From: CAZTEB01 sp964612735
GTDB lineage: Bacteria > Patescibacteriota > Microgenomatia > UBA1400 > PJMF01
Direction: 5' to 3'
Length of the DNA: 14,596 nucleotides
NCBI GenBank assembly: GCA_964612735.1
Contig: CAZTEB010000021.1
Location: forward strand, 1-14,596
In this document: one piece after another, positions 1-6,655 of the stretch
Position numbering within the stretch: the stretch's first letter is position 1
Layout of the letters: each line of letters starts with the position of its first letter
The notes under the pieces: generated by a model
Told to the model about the DNA's origin: nothing
The model's input: only the letters and a program-made list of their open reading frames with translations
The model's database searches: none
Made by a program: the position numbers and the translations under genes

Positions 1-1
1 A

Positions 2-1300
2 ACTATAAATGAGTTGCTGCTCAAGAATAGCCACCAACTGTCTTTGGAGCCACTAGCCACTGGATCAAGCTATCTTCAACAAGCCACTTTTCTGCTAGAA
101 GACGGCAGGCTTACTATAGCCTTTCCCCAACCAATGGTTGCTATAGAAACTCCAATAACTACCACCTATCAGCCATTGCCATACTTGGAGACAATTGTTA
201 TTCCAGTTGATGAAGTATTTGATGATGCAGTCGTCCAAATAGGAGGCACTCAAGTTGAAGTCAAAAAATCACAAGAACTCAGCTTGCCTGCTGAGCTTAC
301 CGTAGGCCAAGAAACAACTGTCACTCTGTTTAATAAAACTGACATAGTTACCTCGGGTCAAAATAATCAGGTCTTAAAGTCAAGAACACTGTCATTCGTC
401 CAGCCAACCACGATGTGGAACGCATTTACCAATCCTTTTACACTCAAGCTGCCAGAAGACATAACCGGACTTAGTGTTCAAGTTACAACCAAACCAATAG
501 TTGTACCACTGGATCTCATCACCACTCAAAACTGCGATGTGTTTGATAGGGGAAGTACTAAGCAGATACTTCGTGATACCTCAATAACTTTTGAGGCTTC
601 AGACTGGGCGACAGCTTGCAGTAGCTACCTAGCCACGAACACGAATTCAGGAATTGACTACCTTCTCAAATCAGACATTAGTCAACAAAATGGCAGAGGA
701 ATGAAGACATACGTCATTGAACAAAACGAAAGTAGCGCAACTTTAGAAGTACTAGCACAACAATCTTCACAAGTAAGTTATGCAACACTACTATCAAGTG
801 GCTTGAAGAGTAACGAGTATTCACTACACTGGGAAACACGGTCATTTGGCGATGAGGCCAGTGATACACTAGTATCATCTTCACTCTTCGCTGTACCACT
901 CAGACAGATTTCGAGTCTAAAGCTAGAGCCCACTGCACAAATCAATGGTCTTAGAGCTGAAATCGAAACGACTGATACATATAAATTTGAAACGTTTTTT
1001 TACTCGTTAGCTTATGACAGTGAAAATGCTAAGGGAGCTATAACCCTCTCCCAATCCTTTGACGAAGGCTGGCTCGCGCTTGCCAAACCAACCAACTCAT
1101 CATGGCTTAGTACAGACTATCAGCTGTTAGATCACACAAAGTATAACGGCTGGGCAAACGCCTGGTTTGTTCCCGAAGGTGAGTATCAGGTCATTATTTT
1201 CTACTGGCCGCAGCTACTGGGATTTACTGGGTATGCAGTCACTATCACTACATTTTTGGGGTTAGTGTTGTACCTCCGCAAACCAACCCCGCGCCCTTAA
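2..1300 (+). CDS. C-terminal part of a large membrane protein (glycosyltransferase/YfhO-like extracellular tail), 5' end outside the window
   Basis: The reading frame is open from the first bases of the window, so the gene starts upstream; the TTG at 14 is only an internal codon. About 432 residues are visible. Nearly all are a beta-rich, Ser/Thr-rich, probably extracellular region with two cysteines about 29 residues apart (NCDVF and TACSS) that could form a disulfide. One hydrophobic segment near the end (from LLGFTGYAV to LVLYLRK) is followed by a short basic tail, as expected for a last transmembrane helix ending in the cytoplasm. The stretch FDEGWLALAKP, then GWANAWFVPEGEYQV and a W-P-Q before the last helix, resembles the end of YfhO-like or arabinofuranosyltransferase-like multi-spanning proteins that are frequent in CPR genomes. 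The catalytic N-terminal half is not in the window, so the function is inferred weakly. It ends with TAA, 53 bases before the next gene. Confidence 0.6.
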   Translation, partial: TINELLLKNSHQLSLEPLATGSSYLQQATFLLEDGRLTIAFPQPMVAIETPITTTYQPLPYLETIVIPVDEVFDDAVVQIGGTQVEVKKSQELSLPAELTVGQETTVTLFNKTDIVTSGQNNQVLKSRTLSFVQPTTMWNAFTNPFTLKLPEDITGLSVQVTTKPIVVPLDLITTQNCDVFDRGSTKQILRDTSITFEASDWATACSSYLATNTNSGIDYLLKSDISQQNGRGMKTYVIEQNESSATLEVLAQQSSQVSYATLLSSGLKSNEYSLHWETRSFGDEASDTLVSSSLFAVPLRQISSLKLEPTAQINGLRAEIETTDTYKFETFFYSLAYDSENAKGAITLSQSFDEGWLALAKPTNSSWLSTDYQLLDHTKYNGWANAWFVPEGEYQVIIFYWPQLLGFTGYAVTITTFLGLVLYLRKPTPRP

Positions 1301-1353
1301 CTTGCTCCACTTTAGTACAGCTAAATGTAAGATTTGCTCGCTAGACTCAGTAG

Positions 1354-1869
1354 GTGAGCGTTCGTTCTTCAAAAGCACTTAGGCTTCGCGGCCCCACCAT
1401 GGTCTTCATAGACTGGGCTAATGTCTATGGGTGGCGCAAGTCACTAAAACAAAATATCTCACCTAGAAAACTAAAACGATTTTTTGAACAGTACTCAGAA
1501 ATTGGACAACCTCACTTCTACTATGGTACCGACATAACCGTAGAATCTAGAAGGTTTTTACGCAAAATGCACAAACTTGGGTATAAAGTACACACTAAAC
1601 CAGTTAAGTACATTAAGGTTCATCAACAACCAGCTACCTACAAGAAAAAGTGTGATTTTGATCTAGAGATAGCGGTCGATACTCTTATTCACCTAGACCA
1701 GTACGACTCCTTTATTTTTGTATCAGGAGACGGTGATTTTGCCTATTTATATGAGTATTTGATCAAGAATAACAAAACTGTATTTGTTATTCATTTACCA
1801 AAGCATTTGGGTAGAGAGATTTGGGATATGAAAAAAGTCTATAAAGTAGAAATTACAAAGCTACTCTGA
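1354..1869 (+). CDS. NYN-domain protein (LabA/DUF88-like, PIN-fold RNase)
   Basis: This is a 171-aa protein of the NYN family, metal-dependent RNases with a PIN-like fold. The expected acidic motifs appear in order: FIDWANVYGW (D20, N23) on the first strand, KKCDFDLEIAVD (D101, D103, D109) in the centre, and VSGDGDF (D126, D128) near the third strand. These residues would bind the metal ion used to cut RNA. There is no signal peptide or membrane segment, so it should act in the cytoplasm. The start is uncertain. GTG at 1354 gives a short basic leader, while ATG at 1399 begins directly at the first strand (MVFIDWAN); neither has a clear ribosome binding site. The family often works in RNA decay or tRNA/rRNA processing, but its target here is unknown. 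The gene converges on a predicted small RNA whose terminator begins two bases after this stop codon. Confidence 0.8.
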   Translation: MSVRSSKALRLRGPTMVFIDWANVYGWRKSLKQNISPRKLKRFFEQYSEIGQPHFYYGTDITVESRRFLRKMHKLGYKVHTKPVKYIKVHQQPATYKKKCDFDLEIAVDTLIHLDQYDSFIFVSGDGDFAYLYEYLIKNNKTVFVIHLPKHLGREIWDMKKVYKVEITKLL

Positions 1870-1870
1870 T

Positions 1871-1902
1871 AAAAAAAGTCCCCCATACGTTTCCGTAGGG
1901 GG
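1871..1902 (-). terminator. Intrinsic terminator of the small RNA
   Basis: Read on the minus strand, CCCCC (1898-1902) pairs with GGGGG (1880-1884) and TACG with CGTA around a GAAA tetraloop. GAC and seven T (1871-1877) follow. On the plus strand the hairpin lacks a downstream T run, so it should stop minus-strand transcripts only and not the NYN gene. Without it, the small RNA would run on as antisense to the NYN mRNA. Confidence 0.75.
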
Positions 1903-1929
1903 CGAGGATTAACAAGCCTTTGGACTTGC
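1871..1929 (-). ncRNA. Putative small RNA, about 59 nt, two hairpins
   Basis: The minus strand of this gap holds a complete small transcription unit: a near-consensus promoter (1936-1963), a short body and an intrinsic terminator. The predicted start is the G at 1929, six bases after the -10 box. Hairpin 1 (1913-1928) pairs CAAG with CTTG and CC with GG around an AAA loop, with one bulged U. A ten-base linker that looks single-stranded (1903-1912, RNA UUAAUCCUCG) follows. Hairpin 2 (1880-1902) has five C-G pairs, a bulged U, four UACG/CGUA pairs and a GAAA tetraloop, then seven U. The linker UCCUC could pair with a GAGGA-type ribosome binding site, a hint of antisense action but not proof. 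It matches no RNA family that I recognise and is too short for tmRNA, 6S or RNase P. No convincing small ORF is visible in it. Confidence 0.65.
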
Positions 1930-1935
1930 CTAGCT

Positions 1936-1963
1936 AGTATAGCAGTAACTCAAACGATGTCAA
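1936..1963 (-). promoter_or_regulatory. Strong sigma70-type promoter of the small RNA
   Basis: On the minus strand the -35 box is TTGACA (1958-1963, 6 of 6) and the -10 box is TATACT (1936-1941, 5 of 6), with a 16-bp spacer. TGC immediately precedes the -10 box, giving an extended -10. The region upstream of the -35 is A/T-rich and could act as an UP element. The -35 box overlaps the ATG at 1957 of the divergent lamin-tail gene, so RNA polymerase bound here could interfere with that gene. This is the best promoter match I found in the window. Confidence 0.7.
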
Positions 1964-3237
1964 CGCAAAAAATGAGCATTTTATTCACTCAAGCGAAACT
2001 GCTAATGCTGACATTATTTTTTCTCTTCTTATGGATGCTAAGCTTACTCCTGGCTCCTATCGCCAACGCCTCGGTGGTCATTAACGAGTTTTTCCCTGCT
2101 CCACAGTCAGGTGCTGAGTGGATAGAGCTCTACAATACTGACTCAGAGACGGTCGATATCACTGACTGGTATCTTGAGGATACACTGAGCAGTCCCAGCA
2201 TACTTCACTCATTTGAATCACAACAGCTGGCAGCAGATGAATTACTCGTGATCGAATTGAGTTCTGCTAAACTTAATAATAGTGGCGATAGTATTACGTT
2301 GTATGATGGTGCTGATCAAATCATTGATACAACAACCTATACATCTTCTCAGTCCAACCTAAGCTGGTCACGGCAAACAAATGGTGAGTTCGTCCTTACT
2401 CAGCCCAGTCCCGATCAAGCTAACCCCCAACCCTCTCCTTCACCCACTCCGTCACCATCACCAGCATCTCAAGCACCTGATCTCAACGAATTGATAGCAA
2501 ACGCTAAAGCTAATCTACGCTTTAACGAGATCATGAGTTGTCCTAGTTCAGGACAGCTAGAGTGGTTAGAGCTACTCAACTCAGGCTCTGAACCACTATC
2601 ACTTGATGACTGGCAGATTCGCGACGCAGGTGGTTCTAGCAGAACCTTTTCGACTTCTCTCAACTCCAACTCACTGGCAGTTGTGGAGTGGAGTGGCAGC
2701 CTTCTCAATAACACTGGCGATAGCATCTCACTCGTAGCACCCAACGGCAGTGTCATTACGAGCGTCACTTTGCTAGCTTGTAGCACGACAGGTGTGTCAT
2801 TTATTTTTCACGATCAAGCCTGGCGACAAACCACTACACCCACTAAACAAGCTCCCAATGCCTACACAGCCGCCGACCAAGGAACAAACGAGACAGATGA
2901 CAACAATGCTGATGAAAAACAAGACAATCAGCATGATCCAGAAACTAAGCCCAATGCGTCACCGCAAACCGTTGACGTACCAGCTACTGACAAACCACTG
3001 CGGATTGTTGGCCTAAAACTACCAACCCTTTCTAGTACTGCAACACCATCAGCTATCACTACCCCGACCGTCTTTCTAAGTACACCACCGCAACTCACCA
3101 AAGATACCGTCACAAGTGCTATACTGGGCGGTGCACTCTTGGGAAGCAGCAGCTGGCTTGCCACTCTGAGAAGAATCACACTATCCACCAATCAACACGC
3201 ACATGCCCCATCTTCGCCAAACCAAACTACTACTTAA
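1957..3237 (+). CDS. Secreted protein with two lamin-tail domains and a C-terminal membrane anchor
   Basis: A 426-aa predicted surface protein. Residues 1-38 form a signal peptide: a basic start, a long Leu/Phe-rich core and an A-N-A cleavage site at 36-38. Two lamin-tail (LTD) domains follow, at about 40-155 (VVINEFFP, GAEWIELYN, DITDWYLED) and 187-300 (FNEIMSCP, LEWLELLN, SLDDWQIRD). LTD domains are Ig-like folds found in secreted bacterial proteins and nuclear lamins. They are joined by a Pro/Ser repeat linker at 155-171. After the second domain come an acidic Asn/Asp-rich stretch (310-330) and a Thr/Pro-rich stalk. A hydrophobic segment at about 385-404 followed by LRR would anchor the protein. 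The likely role is in the cell surface or attachment, which is inference. ATG at 1972 is an alternative start and also leaves a complete signal peptide; neither start has a clear SD. The 3' end overlaps the VanZ-like gene by 35 bases. Confidence 0.8.
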   Translation: MSTQKMSILFTQAKLLMLTLFFLFLWMLSLLLAPIANASVVINEFFPAPQSGAEWIELYNTDSETVDITDWYLEDTLSSPSILHSFESQQLAADELLVIELSSAKLNNSGDSITLYDGADQIIDTTTYTSSQSNLSWSRQTNGEFVLTQPSPDQANPQPSPSPTPSPSPASQAPDLNELIANAKANLRFNEIMSCPSSGQLEWLELLNSGSEPLSLDDWQIRDAGGSSRTFSTSLNSNSLAVVEWSGSLLNNTGDSISLVAPNGSVITSVTLLACSTTGVSFIFHDQAWRQTTTPTKQAPNAYTAADQGTNETDDNNADEKQDNQHDPETKPNASPQTVDVPATDKPLRIVGLKLPTLSSTATPSAITTPTVFLSTPPQLTKDTVTSAILGGALLGSSSWLATLRRITLSTNQHAHAPSSPNQTTT

Positions 3238-3586
3238 CGCTTTTCTACCACCATTCATATGGGCCGGCACCATTTTTATGTTCTCTTCCTTCAGTCAGCT
3301 GCCAGGACCCGAGCAGGCCTATGCAGACTTTATCCTTAAGAAAATTGCTCACATGCTGGTGTATGGCGTACTCTATGCCCTGGTACTACGCGGCACAGTA
3401 CTAGTCACATCATCAAAAGACACTGAGCAGCGTCTCGTGATACCACTGCTAATCACTATGCTCTACGCTATCAGTGACGAGTTTCATCAATCACTCGTTC
3501 CTGGTCGATCCGCAACACTCAGAGATATCGGGTATGATCTAGTTGGCATGTTGGTAGTATTTCTGAAAAAATATGGCTATATCTAG
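3203..3586 (+). CDS. VanZ-like family membrane protein
   Basis: A 127-aa protein with hydrophobic segments at about 10-29, 48-66, 77-91 and 108-121. The VanZ signature is clear: KKIAHMLVYGVL at 46-57 with a conserved His, then SDEFHQSLVPGR at 91-102 and a D-I-G-Y-D-L-x-G stretch at 108-115. In enterococci VanZ gives low-level teicoplanin resistance, but most family members are uncharacterised membrane proteins and resistance should not be assumed here. The gene begins inside the 3' end of the lamin-tail gene in another frame, which suggests translational coupling and a shared mRNA. The length is near the low end for the family. The call is firm on family and open on function. Confidence 0.85.
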   Translation: MPHLRQTKLLLNAFLPPFIWAGTIFMFSSFSQLPGPEQAYADFILKKIAHMLVYGVLYALVLRGTVLVTSSKDTEQRLVIPLLITMLYAISDEFHQSLVPGRSATLRDIGYDLVGMLVVFLKKYGYI

Positions 3587-3594
3587 CTTTTTTT
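3575..3594 (+). terminator. Possible weak intrinsic terminator after the VanZ-like gene
   Basis: GGCT (3575-3578) can pair with AGCT (3585-3588) around a six-base loop, and the T run ends with seven T at 3588-3594. The stem is only four pairs and overlaps the stop codon. A separate promoter for HU begins a few bases later, which makes an end of transcription here sensible. Confidence 0.35.
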
Positions 3595-3599
3595 AGAAC

Positions 3600-3627
3600 T
3601 TGCATCGCTTCACAGCTATGATACGAT
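3600..3627 (+). promoter_or_regulatory. Candidate promoter of the HU gene
   Basis: TTGCAT (3600-3605, 4 of 6 against the -35 consensus) and TACGAT (3622-3627, 4 of 6 against the -10 consensus) are separated by 16 bp. The predicted start lies near 3634 and leaves a leader of roughly 48 bases. TATGAT at 3617-3622 is another possible -10 but has no good -35. Confidence 0.4.
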
Positions 3628-3634
3628 TTGATAT

Positions 3635-3658
3635 GTCACCGTTACGCACATTGGTGAC
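3635..3658 (+). repeat. Inverted repeat in the HU leader
   Basis: GTCACC (3635-3640) and GGTGAC (3653-3658) are a perfect six-base inverted repeat with a 12-base centre. It lies just after the predicted transcription start and 23 bases before the HU start codon. It could be a 5' UTR hairpin or an operator for a dimeric regulator; the sequence does not decide between them. Confidence 0.5.
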
Positions 3659-3681
3659 GTCGCACTAAAAAGAAAGGTACT

Positions 3682-3957
3682 ATGACTAAATCACAGCTTA
3701 TCACCGTTGTCGCCAAAAAAGCTCACCTCACCAAGCGTGCTGCTGAAGAAGCAATCGATGCACTATTTGACGAGATGACTCGCTCACTTAAGAAGGGTGA
3801 AAAAGTAGTCATCTCAGGCTTTGGCACATTTTATGTAGGCAAGGTGAAAGACAAACAGGTCATTCCATTTGGTGACGTTAGTAAAAAGCAAGTCATCAAG
3901 AGTCACCGTGTGGTGAACTTCCGACCTGGCAAACCTCTCAAAACGCAAGTTTGGTAG
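3682..3957 (+). CDS. HU-family DNA-binding protein (divergent arm)
   Basis: A 91-aa histone-like protein of the HU/IHF family, which bends and compacts DNA as a dimer. The N-terminal helical dimerisation part is typical (SQLITVVAKKAHLTKRAAEEAID), then comes the family hallmark GFGTF at 46-50 and the closing FRPGKPLK at 80-87. The DNA-binding arm at 53-77 is unusual. The normal R-x-G-x-N-P-x-T-G-E motif is replaced by KVKDKQVIPFGDVSKKQVIK. A proline (P62) that could still intercalate between base pairs is kept. AGAAAGG at 3671-3677 can serve as a ribosome binding site four bases before ATG. The gene seems to be its own unit, with a candidate promoter and a leader inverted repeat upstream and no strong terminator downstream. 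Confidence 0.9.
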   Translation: MTKSQLITVVAKKAHLTKRAAEEAIDALFDEMTRSLKKGEKVVISGFGTFYVGKVKDKQVIPFGDVSKKQVIKSHRVVNFRPGKPLKTQVW

Positions 3958-4000
3958 TCAGAGACTATCTCTCTAGCCACAAATCCCTCTCAGCCTGGAG

Positions 4001-4009
4001 TGCTACAAT
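4001..4009 (+). promoter_or_regulatory. Extended -10 promoter placing the start at the ABC cassette ATG
   Basis: TGC-TACAAT (4001-4009) is an extended -10 element with a 5 of 6 match. No good -35 lies at the usual distance, which an extended -10 can tolerate. The first codon begins six bases after the -10 box, so the predicted mRNA starts at the ATG itself (leaderless). No SD sequence is present before this gene, which agrees with that. Confidence 0.5.
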
Positions 4010-4015
4010 ATCCAG

Positions 4016-4798
4016 ATGAATAAGTATTGGTTAATAGCCAAGCTCTCCGTGCAAGAAGAGTTTGAGTATCGCTTTGATTTCCTGATGCATACCGCAAAGT
4101 ATGTAATGTCTATCTTGCTGATGGCACTCATTTGGTCTGCGGTGGCTCGAGAAAGCAGTAATCAGCTTTTCACCCCCAGTGAGACAGTTAGCTACTTCTT
4201 CTTTGGTGCCATTATCTACAGCCTCTCAAACTTTCACACCTACTACATAGAAGAGGACATTCGCTACGGCAGCCTCTCGAAATACTTGCTCAAACCGCTT
4301 TCAGCCTGGGCATACTACACCACTCTCCAAGCCACTAAGGCAACGCTAGAGACGGTACTCAAGTTTGCTGTGATGACACCGCTCTTACTGATTCTTAACT
4401 TTGGATTAACGTTTTCCTTGTCCTCGATGGTAATATTTACAGCATTCCTGCCTTTTATTTTTATCTTTTCAATGATTACGCTATCCTTGATCTCAATCGG
4501 AGCCTTCTGGATTCAGGATGTTTGGGCAGTTCGCTGGGCCCTAACTATTTTATTTCGTTTCTTATCAGGCATACTAGTTCCGGTCGCCTACTTTCCAGAG
4601 ATGGCTCAAAAACTACTCTACTGGCTGCCATTTCAACACTTGGCGTACACACCCATCCGTCTTATTCAAGGTCAGCTACCCATACCCATTGCTCTACAAT
4701 CGCTGGTCATTCTACTGTGCTGGACTGCAGTAATGTATGCACTATACAACCAAGTTTGGAAAGCTGGACTCTTGCAGTACGAATCGGCAGGAGCTTAA
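4016..4798 (+). CDS. ABC-2 family exporter permease, subunit A (COG4587/COG3694-like)
   Basis: A 260-aa membrane protein with about six transmembrane helices (near 24-44, 57-76, 112-130, 137-165, 175-192 and 224-244). The cytoplasmic motif YGSLSKYLLKPL (84-95) after the second helix matches the conserved 'GxlxxxLlKPl' region of ABC2_membrane_6 permeases that partner COG4586-type ATPases. A second landmark, YFPEMAQKLLYWLPFQHLAY at 192-211, recurs in the fourth gene of the cassette, its closest relative here. It should form half of the membrane channel, paired with the B subunit that follows three bases after this stop. The substrate is not known for this family in general. The ATG start is supported by alignment of its N-terminus with the paralogue at 6656 (NKYWLIAKL versus SKYLQIFTI). 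Confidence 0.85.
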   Translation: MNKYWLIAKLSVQEEFEYRFDFLMHTAKYVMSILLMALIWSAVARESSNQLFTPSETVSYFFFGAIIYSLSNFHTYYIEEDIRYGSLSKYLLKPLSAWAYYTTLQATKATLETVLKFAVMTPLLLILNFGLTFSLSSMVIFTAFLPFIFIFSMITLSLISIGAFWIQDVWAVRWALTILFRFLSGILVPVAYFPEMAQKLLYWLPFQHLAYTPIRLIQGQLPIPIALQSLVILLCWTAVMYALYNQVWKAGLLQYESAGA

Positions 4799-4801
4799 AA
4801 C

Positions 4802-5599
4802 ATGAAACTTCGCACCTATCCCAGCATTTTTGCTCAAATTTCCATGTATAGACTCAAGGGCTCTATGGAGTATCGCTTCAATTTCATACTCCAGATGCTC
4901 CATGGTCCAATGTATACGCTGGTGTTATACATGCTGCTGGAAGTAGCGTATCTACAGACACCCTCACTAGCAGGATGGACTCGAGATGAAGGCTTACTCT
5001 TATTCTTTACCTTTCACCTGCTGTACAACATATGCATTTTATTCTTTATCGGTAGCCTCAAAGAGCTCCTTTGGAATGGCGTTAGGAGAGGCGACGTTGA
5101 CCTAGTCCTTACTAAGCCCCTTAATTCACAGTTTCTACTGTCTGTCATGAAGCCAGAAATTCAACAAGTGGGTCTGGTAGTCGGCCTCCTTCTTCTCTTC
5201 ATTCGGCAAGCACTTACCATGCCACTTTCTACCAGTCCGGTAGATCTTCTAAGCTTCCTACTACTCTTTATGACTGGAATTGCAATCGTTTATCTCTCTA
5301 TGTCAACCTATGCGACCTCAGCATTCTTCTTTACCAAGGCTCAGCAAGTCCTTGAGGTCTATGACAAAATCACTGACATATCGCACTATCCTCTACCAAT
5401 GTTCCCCAAAAGTTTTCAGCTTTTTGCAGTAACTGTGGTGCCAATCGGTTTGATGAGCTATGCACCTGTGTCGTTTTTGTTGGGGAGAGGCAACAATGCT
5501 ATGCTGACAGCATCCTTGGGGACGGTAGGTGTTTTGCTAGTCATCAACCAACTTGCCTGGAAACACGGACTTAGAAGATATTCATCAGCGAGCAGTTAA
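4802..5599 (+). CDS. ABC-2 family exporter permease, subunit B
   Basis: A 265-aa membrane protein with about six transmembrane helices. The motif RRGDVDLVLTKPLN (95-108) is the counterpart of the cytoplasmic coupling region in subunit A. VPIGLMSYAPVSFLLG (213-228) and the end LAWKHGLRRYSSASS are shared with the fifth gene of the cassette. Together with subunit A it should form a heterodimeric channel driven by the ATPase encoded next. AGGAG at 4789-4793, eight bases before ATG and inside the end of the preceding gene, is one of the few clear SD sequences here and fits translation from a shared mRNA. No substrate-binding protein is present, which suggests export rather than import. Confidence 0.85.
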   Translation: MKLRTYPSIFAQISMYRLKGSMEYRFNFILQMLHGPMYTLVLYMLLEVAYLQTPSLAGWTRDEGLLLFFTFHLLYNICILFFIGSLKELLWNGVRRGDVDLVLTKPLNSQFLLSVMKPEIQQVGLVVGLLLLFIRQALTMPLSTSPVDLLSFLLLFMTGIAIVYLSMSTYATSAFFFTKAQQVLEVYDKITDISHYPLPMFPKSFQLFAVTVVPIGLMSYAPVSFLLGRGNNAMLTASLGTVGVLLVINQLAWKHGLRRYSSASS

Positions 5600-5630
5600 T
5601 CAAACCCGTCCCCACACACTACAACTCGTT

Positions 5631-5636
5631 TATAAT
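5631..5636 (+). promoter_or_regulatory. Perfect -10 box just before the ABC ATPase
   Basis: TATAAT (6 of 6) ends eight bases before the ATG at 5645, in a 45-base gap. No convincing -35 is seen at 16-18 bases upstream. If active, transcription would start within a base or two of the ATG. AGGA at 5637-5640 could instead be a short SD for transcripts coming from the upstream permeases. Confidence 0.45.
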
Positions 5637-5644
5637 AGGACCCT

Positions 5645-6640
5645 ATGAACACACCAACCATCTCAGTCACAAATCTCAAGAAGTACTACAAGGTATACCA
5701 AAAGCAGCCTGGACTTTGGGGATCTATCGAGTCGCTCTGGAATAGGAAGTATCAAGAGGTCAAAGCCGTCGATGATGTCAGCTTTAGCATTGATCAAGGT
5801 GAAGTAGTTGGCTTCATTGGTCAAAATGGCGCAGGCAAGACCACTACGCTCAAAGTGCTCTCTGGATTGCTATATCCAACTGCCGGTGAAGTCTCAGTAC
5901 TCGGCTACAACCCTTGGGATCGAAAGCCAGAATTTCAAAAGCAGTTCGCGCTGGTAATGGGTCAAAAGAATCAGCTGTGGTGGGACCTTCCAGCCATGGA
6001 GACCTTTTTGCTAAATAAAGCCATCTATGAGATTCCTGATGCTGAGTTTAAAAAAACGCTCACTACGTTAGTAGACCTACTCGATGTCAGTGAAGTCTTA
6101 AATGTGCAGGTAAGAAAGCTTTCACTAGGCCAACGCATGAAGTGTGAGCTAATAGCTGCACTACTTCACACTCCCAAAGTGCTGTTTTTAGACGAACCAA
6201 CCATAGGCCTCGATGTGGTAATGCAAAAAGTGCTGCGAGACTTCATTCGTTCGTACAATCAAGAGTTTGGTGCTACTATCATTTTGACCAGCCACTACAT
6301 GGGAGATGTCAAAGAATTATGCGAGCGAGCTATCATCATTGATCACGGCCACAAGATCTTCGATGGCAAGCTGCAAGACATCATAGACAAGTATGCTCGA
6401 AGCAAAATTGTATCGCTGAGCTTCAGTTCACCCGTCACTAAGAAGGAGCTCACCAAGTATGGCACAGTCAAAGAGCACTCTGAAGACGACACTCGATTGA
6501 CAGCAACTCTATTAGTACCCAGAAAAAAAGCAGCCTCAGCAGCTGCTGAGGTACTCAAAAAGCTGCCGGTCCAAGATGTAAATATTGAAGAACCTCCCAT
6601 TGAAGCTATTATCAGAGAAGTATTTGCCGGCGAGAAATAG
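5645..6640 (+). CDS. ABC transporter ATP-binding protein (COG4586 type)
   Basis: A 331-aa cytoplasmic ATPase that powers the ABC-2 permeases around it. All catalytic motifs are intact: Walker A GQNGAGKT (59-66, K65), Q-loop MGQKNQLWWDLP (105-116, Q107), signature LSLGQ (159-163), Walker B VLFLDEPT (179-186, catalytic E184), D-loop GLD (188-190) and switch H217 in TSHYMGD. A segment at about 19-38 (KQPGLWGSIESLWNRKYQEV) before the first core strand, together with the Q-loop context, is typical of the COG4586 subfamily. The C-terminal 80 residues form an accessory domain. This is the only ATPase in the cassette and lies between two paralogous permease pairs, so it probably works as a homodimer with both, or with a mixed channel. 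It ends with TAG, 15 bases before the next permease. Confidence 0.93.
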   Translation: MNTPTISVTNLKKYYKVYQKQPGLWGSIESLWNRKYQEVKAVDDVSFSIDQGEVVGFIGQNGAGKTTTLKVLSGLLYPTAGEVSVLGYNPWDRKPEFQKQFALVMGQKNQLWWDLPAMETFLLNKAIYEIPDAEFKKTLTTLVDLLDVSEVLNVQVRKLSLGQRMKCELIAALLHTPKVLFLDEPTIGLDVVMQKVLRDFIRSYNQEFGATIILTSHYMGDVKELCERAIIIDHGHKIFDGKLQDIIDKYARSKIVSLSFSSPVTKKELTKYGTVKEHSEDDTRLTATLLVPRKKAASAAAEVLKKLPVQDVNIEEPPIEAIIREVFAGEK

Positions 6641-6655
6641 TCGACTCAGCGCATC

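Noticed and set aside
1912..1957. Plus-strand promoter for the lamin-tail gene in the same gap
   Set aside because: TTAACA and TAGTAT are present, but about 20 bases apart with a poor -10 match, much weaker than the minus-strand signal.
2469..2786. A 105-residue open frame on the minus strand opposite the lamin-tail gene
   Set aside because: It is a shadow of the Ser/Pro/Leu-rich coding strand, with no promoter or SD and no recognisable domain.
3203..3586. VanZ-like protein as an antibiotic resistance gene
   Set aside because: There are no vanA/B-type neighbours, and VanZ-like proteins are widespread without a resistance role.
3960..3972. AGAGA-CTA-TCTCT hairpin after HU as a terminator
   Set aside because: The stem is only five A/G-T/C pairs and no T run follows, so it is too weak to call.
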